The notes beneath the pieces were generated by a model, which had not been told where the DNA came from, made no database searches, and saw only the letters and a program-made list of their open reading frames with translations. Below are positions 60,350-64,000 of a DNA stretch of 64,000 bases, piece by piece; the stretch's first letter is position 1, and every line of letters starts with the position of its first letter. Both the position numbers and the translations under genes were made by a program. Source of the stretch: an uncultured Bacilli bacterium (GTDB lineage Bacteria > Bacillota_I > Bacilli_A > RF39 > UBA660); NCBI GenBank assembly GCA_944358375.1, contig CALVQT010000002.1:124001-188000 (forward strand), written 5' to 3'.

Positions 60350-63280
60350 ATGTATATTAAAGAAATTATTATAAATGGATTTAAAAGTTTTGCTGATAAA
60401 GTAACTTTGGAACTTGATAAAACATTTACTGGTATTGTTGGTCCAAATGGTAGTGGAAAATCAAATATAGTAGATGCTATAAAATGGGTATTAGGTGAGC
60501 AAAGTATAAAATCTTTAAGAGCAAGTAATAATATGAGTGATGTAATATTTAGTGGTTCATCATCAAGAATGCCATCATCATACGCATCTGTTTGTATAGT
60601 ATTTGATAATTCACTTAGAAAATTAAATATTGATTATAATGAAGTTTCTATTAAAAGAATAGTCTATAAAACCGGTGAAAATGAATATTTTATAAATAAT
60701 GATAAGTGTAGACTTAAAGATATTACTAATTTATTTTTAGATTCTAAATCTAGTAAAGAATCATTTAATATAATTCCTCAAAATAAAATAGATCAAATAC
60801 TAAGCGAAAAACCTGAAGAAAGAAGAATTATTTTTGAAGATGCGGCCGGAGTTTTAAAGTATAAAAAAAGGAAGGAGGAGAGTTTATCTAAATTATCAAA
60901 AACTCATGAAAATGTAGAAAAAATAAATTTGATTATAAGAGAAAATTCTGAAAATTTAAATTTATTAGAAGAAGAAGCTAAGAAGGCAAGAGAATATAAA
61001 AAAGCATTAGAAGAATTAGAAAATGTAGAAATTGCTCTTATTGCTAAAGATATAACAACTTGTAGTGAAAAATTAGAAAATGATAATAATATCAAAATTA
61101 AACTAGAAGATAAACTGTCTAAATTAAACTCTAATTCTACTAATGAAAATACTGAAGTTGAAAAGATTAAACTTAATTTATTAAATTTAGATGAAAAAAT
61201 TAAAAATACAAGTAATTCTATATTTAAAATCAATGAAAATTTAATAGAGTTGAGTAATAAAAAGACTTTATTAACTGAAAGAAATAAATATGATAAAGAA
61301 TCAAATGAAATTAAAAATAATTTAATTTCATTGAAGGATAGATTGGGCGTATTAAATAATAATATTACTTGTATAAATATAGATATAAAAGAGTGTAATG
61401 ATTTATCTGAAAGTCAACATAATAAATTAGTTTCATTAAATAATAAATATAATGAAGTAAATAATGAGAGAGAAAAAGAAAATTTTAATTTAGAAAATAA
61501 ACATAAAGAATTAAATGAGGTACAAAATAAAATTGATATATTACAAAATAATTTATTAAATATGAATAAGATTCCATATAGTGTTAAAGCAATAATTAAT
61601 AATCCAACATTAAGAGGTATACATAATATATTAGGAAATATTATAGAAACTAAGAATGAATATATTCCTATGTTAGAAGTCGCAATATCTTCATCTATGA
61701 ATAATATTATTGTTGATGATGAAAGTTGTGCTAAAGAAGCAATAGATTACTTAAAACGCCATGCTAAAGGAAGAGCAACATTCTTTCCATTAAATGTAAT
61801 AAAACCAAGAAGTATAGATCCTCAAACTCTTACATTGATTAAAAATATGCCAGGGTTTGTATCTACTTTAAACGATTTAGTGACATATGACTCTAAATAT
61901 TATAATATTATAATGAATCAGCTTGGTAATATAGTAGTTGCTGATAATATAGCAAATGCAATTGCAATAAGTAAAAAAATTAATCATAAATATAAAGTGG
62001 TTTCTATAGATGGAGAAATTATTCATATAGGTGGTATTATTACTGGTGGAAGTACAAGACAAAATAATTCATATATTATAGACAAATATGAATTAGACAA
62101 ACTATTAGATACTATAGAGCCAATAAATAATGAAATAAATGAGTATGAGGAAAATATTAAAATATTAGATAATGAATTAAAAAATATTAAAGATAATATT
62201 TATAATCTAAATATAGAAATAATAAAAAATAAGGAAATACTTAATAATAAAACCGATTTATATGAGAAATTAAATAATGAATATAATAGTGTTAATGATG
62301 AAATTAACAATTTAACAAATAATACATTAGATAAAGAATTAGAAATTGTTATTAATGATTATTATGAACATGAAAAAAATAAAGTAGAATTAGAAAAAAC
62401 ATTAGATATTTATAATAAACATAGATTCGAATTGAATAATCATTTGACTGAATTAGAAACATCAATTAAGAAAAATAATAATGAATATAATAATATCGTT
62501 AATGAAATTAATTCTCTTGAGATTTCTATTACTAAATTAAATATTAATTTAGATAATTTATTAAATAGATTGAATGAAGATTATAATTTAGGATATGAAA
62601 GAGCTAAAAGAGAGTATTTACTTGAAATAGAAGAAGATATTGCTAGGGAAAAGGTAAACATTTTAAGAAGAAAGATTAAGTCATTAGGGGATGTTAATTT
62701 AAGGTCTATTGATGAATATGATAGAGTATATAAAAGAGTTACTTTTTTAACTAAACAAAAAGAAGATTTAGAAAATAGTGAAAAGGATTTATTAAATATA
62801 ATCGATGAAATGGATAAAGAAATGAAGACTAAATTTATTACTTCCTTTAATAATATTAATAGAGAATTTTCTAATGTTTTTAAAACATTATTTAAGGGTG
62901 GAAATGCTCATCTTGAATTAACAGATCCAAATGACATATTACAAACAGGAGTAGATATTATTGCAATACCACCAGGAAAAACATTAAAACCTCTTAGTCT
63001 TTTATCTGGTGGTGAGAGAACCATGACTGCAATTAGCTTATTATTTTCAATTATGAATCTTGAAGATGTTCCATTTGTAATATTAGATGAGGTAGAAAGT
63101 GCATTAGATGAAAATAATGCTACTATATTTGGAGAATATTTGCATAATTATAAAAACAAAACTCAATTATTGGTAATTACACATAAAAAGAAAACAATGG
63201 AATTTTTAGATAGATTATATGGAATTACAATGCAAGAATCTGGAGTAAGTAAACTAGTTAGTGTTAAATTAGAAGATTAA
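60350..63280 (+). CDS. smc: SMC chromosome condensation protein, short arms
   Basis: SMC dimer with ScpA/ScpB organises the chromosome. 976 residues against about 1180 usual. Walker A is GIVGPNGSGKSN (near residue 30). The first coiled coil spans about residues 165-400. The hinge is about residues 404-570 (GIHNILGNII, NNIIVDDE, IHIGGIITGGS). The second coil runs to about 765. The ABC signature LSGGERTM and Walker B VILDEVESALDE are in the C-terminal head. Both arms look about equally shorter, so the protein is probably whole. No scpA/scpB is in the window. GAAAGCG precedes the start. Confidence 0.95.
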   Translation: MYIKEIIINGFKSFADKVTLELDKTFTGIVGPNGSGKSNIVDAIKWVLGEQSIKSLRASNNMSDVIFSGSSSRMPSSYASVCIVFDNSLRKLNIDYNEVSIKRIVYKTGENEYFINNDKCRLKDITNLFLDSKSSKESFNIIPQNKIDQILSEKPEERRIIFEDAAGVLKYKKRKEESLSKLSKTHENVEKINLIIRENSENLNLLEEEAKKAREYKKALEELENVEIALIAKDITTCSEKLENDNNIKIKLEDKLSKLNSNSTNENTEVEKIKLNLLNLDEKIKNTSNSIFKINENLIELSNKKTLLTERNKYDKESNEIKNNLISLKDRLGVLNNNITCINIDIKECNDLSESQHNKLVSLNNKYNEVNNEREKENFNLENKHKELNEVQNKIDILQNNLLNMNKIPYSVKAIINNPTLRGIHNILGNIIETKNEYIPMLEVAISSSMNNIIVDDESCAKEAIDYLKRHAKGRATFFPLNVIKPRSIDPQTLTLIKNMPGFVSTLNDLVTYDSKYYNIIMNQLGNIVVADNIANAIAISKKINHKYKVVSIDGEIIHIGGIITGGSTRQNNSYIIDKYELDKLLDTIEPINNEINEYEENIKILDNELKNIKDNIYNLNIEIIKNKEILNNKTDLYEKLNNEYNSVNDEINNLTNNTLDKELEIVINDYYEHEKNKVELEKTLDIYNKHRFELNNHLTELETSIKKNNNEYNNIVNEINSLEISITKLNINLDNLLNRLNEDYNLGYERAKREYLLEIEEDIAREKVNILRRKIKSLGDVNLRSIDEYDRVYKRVTFLTKQKEDLENSEKDLLNIIDEMDKEMKTKFITSFNNINREFSNVFKTLFKGGNAHLELTDPNDILQTGVDIIAIPPGKTLKPLSLLSGGERTMTAISLLFSIMNLEDVPFVILDEVESALDENNATIFGEYLHNYKNKTQLLVITHKKKTMEFLDRLYGITMQESGVSKLVSVKLED

Positions 63281-63306
63281 AAAGGATTGATATATATCAA
63301 TCCTTT
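63281..63306. terminator. Bidirectional terminator smc / minus-strand gene
   Basis: A 26-base perfect palindrome (AAAGGATTGATA and its complement around TA). It ends on the stop codon of the minus-strand gene. Confidence 0.85.
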
Positions 63307-64000
63307 ATTTATTTAAAGTTAATTTCATAAGATATTTACCATTAGCTATTAAATTAGATTTGTCAATATTTGGATTTACTTCTAATTTATATGTATTAGT
63401 TTCAAATCCTAAATTAATATTATAATTATTTTTAATAATATCATCATAAACAATAGGGGATAATATGCTGATAGACGATAGAATACTTTCAAATATATCA
63501 TCATAATTTTCTTCATTATTTGAGCAATATATTACGTATTTATCATTAGTATTAATTATTTCTAAAATAATATCCTTTTTAATATAGTTAAAATTTTTAT
63601 GATCATTTAATACATTATTTAAATTATCAATATCATTGCTAGTAATAAATTTAATTTCTACATCAGTTAAATTTAAATCTTTAATATTTTGTAATAAATT
63701 AGTATCTATATTAATAATTAAGTTTACTGTATTTCCTCTGATTGATAGTGATGCACCTTGAAGTGAATTTACTTTATACAAATCATCAAAAACAATGGTA
63801 TTAAATAATTCACCTTCTTTATTATTATTTAAGATACTAATTGAATCCAAAAGTAAACTACCTATAAATTCACCAACAGAAGAATTATTAACATCATATT
63901 CTAATTCTAATAATCTTAAATCAGCAGTTTTATTATAATTAGCATAAAATACATATTTTTTTTCATAATTAATATAAGTTATTTTTAATCGATCTTTGTT
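63305..64000 (-). CDS. Unknown protein, 5' end outside window
   Basis: The reading frame is open through the right edge; 231 residues are visible on the minus strand. The sequence is acidic and Asn-rich with alternating hydrophobic stretches (such as VNLIINIDTNLLQ), suggesting mixed alpha/beta. No signal or motif is recognisable. An in-frame TTG at 63850 exists but the frame continues upstream without a stop, so I treat it as partial. It converges on smc. Function unknown. Confidence 0.55.
   Translation of the reverse strand, partial: NKDRLKITYINYEKKYVFYANYNKTADLRLLELEYDVNNSSVGEFIGSLLLDSISILNNNKEGELFNTIVFDDLYKVNSLQGASLSIRGNTVNLIINIDTNLLQNIKDLNLTDVEIKFITSNDIDNLNNVLNDHKNFNYIKKDIILEIINTNDKYVIYCSNNEENYDDIFESILSSISILSPIVYDDIIKNNYNINLGFETNTYKLEVNPNIDKSNLIANGKYLMKLTLNK

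Noticed and set aside
1..64000. Mycoplasma-type code with UGA as Trp
   Set aside because: Several genes end at UGA (topA, nrdG, spoIIP) with sensible family C-termini, and Trp residues are coded by UGG.
1..64000. CRISPR arrays, tRNA or rRNA genes, insertion sequences
   Set aside because: Looked for in all gaps. No spaced repeats, cloverleaf-like segments, inverted-repeat-bounded transposase genes or rRNA-like sequence were seen.

Overview
The window is about 64 kb of very AT-rich DNA (by eye roughly a quarter G+C), almost fully coding, with genes packed into short operons. Shine-Dalgarno sequences are mostly strong (AAGGAGG or GAGGTG). Promoters often carry an extended -10 (TGnTATAAT), and operons end in classical hairpin-plus-T-run terminators. 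UGA is a normal stop and UGG is the Trp codon, so this is not a Mycoplasma-type code 4 genome. Gene content and local order match low-GC Firmicutes: murG-divIB, ylbD-ylbE, nfo next to a YqfT-like gene, ylbM(tmcAL)-rpmF, yvlD-lgt, rlmB-sigH, rpsT divergent from spoIIP, yqeG-yqeH, PolC, T-box leaders. Several families are reduced or divergent (short SMC, one-domain YigZ, small pilin-like proteins, DUF285 repeats). My inference is an uncultured Bacilli/Erysipelotrichia/RF39-like gut lineage. I cannot name a species. SigK-like, SigH-like and SpoIIP-like genes suggest sporulation or a recent sporulating ancestry.

Layout. 1-3.7 kb: the end of an acyl-CoA synthetase-like gene, then murG, divIB and ylbD/ylbE-like genes. 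3.7-8.4 kb: a type IV pilin-like gene, nfo coupled to a new HExxH-protein family, a YqfT-like gene, rpmG-efp and a membrane protein of unknown function. 8.5-15.4 kb: topA, HU, an isoleucine T-box with a type-2 ileS, and sigK on the opposite strand. 15.6-24 kb: the anaerobic ribonucleotide reductase operon with a separate 51-residue tail gene, then obg, polA and tmcAL. 24-32 kb: rpmF, a second pilin-like gene, yvlD-like, lgt, a thioredoxin-reductase-like gene, rlmB, sigH-like, and ruvA-NT5C-ruvB followed by a frameshifted paralogue of the HExxH family.

32-39 kb is the most accessory-like part. It holds a metal-binding-type lipoprotein lacking the usual His ligands, yidD, a frameshifted collagen-like/beta-helix gene, rnc, a transglutaminase-like protein, rpsT, spoIIP, a truncated YigZ, and a five-gene run of small proteins (four membrane) under its own strong promoter. 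39-50 kb: uvrC, a T-box (probably Asp) with aspS, lysS, polC and a WalJ-like hydrolase. 51-64 kb: a coupled alr / ATP-grasp / MurJ-type flippase operon, yqeG-yqeH-mutL-miaA, a DUF285-repeat protein with a pilin-like N-terminus, a short smc, and an unknown gene running off the right edge.

No tRNA, rRNA, CRISPR array, insertion sequence or prophage is visible. The least described material is the HExxH protein pair, the small membrane-protein cluster and the pilin-like/DUF285 surface proteins. No complete new defence or mobile system is evident.
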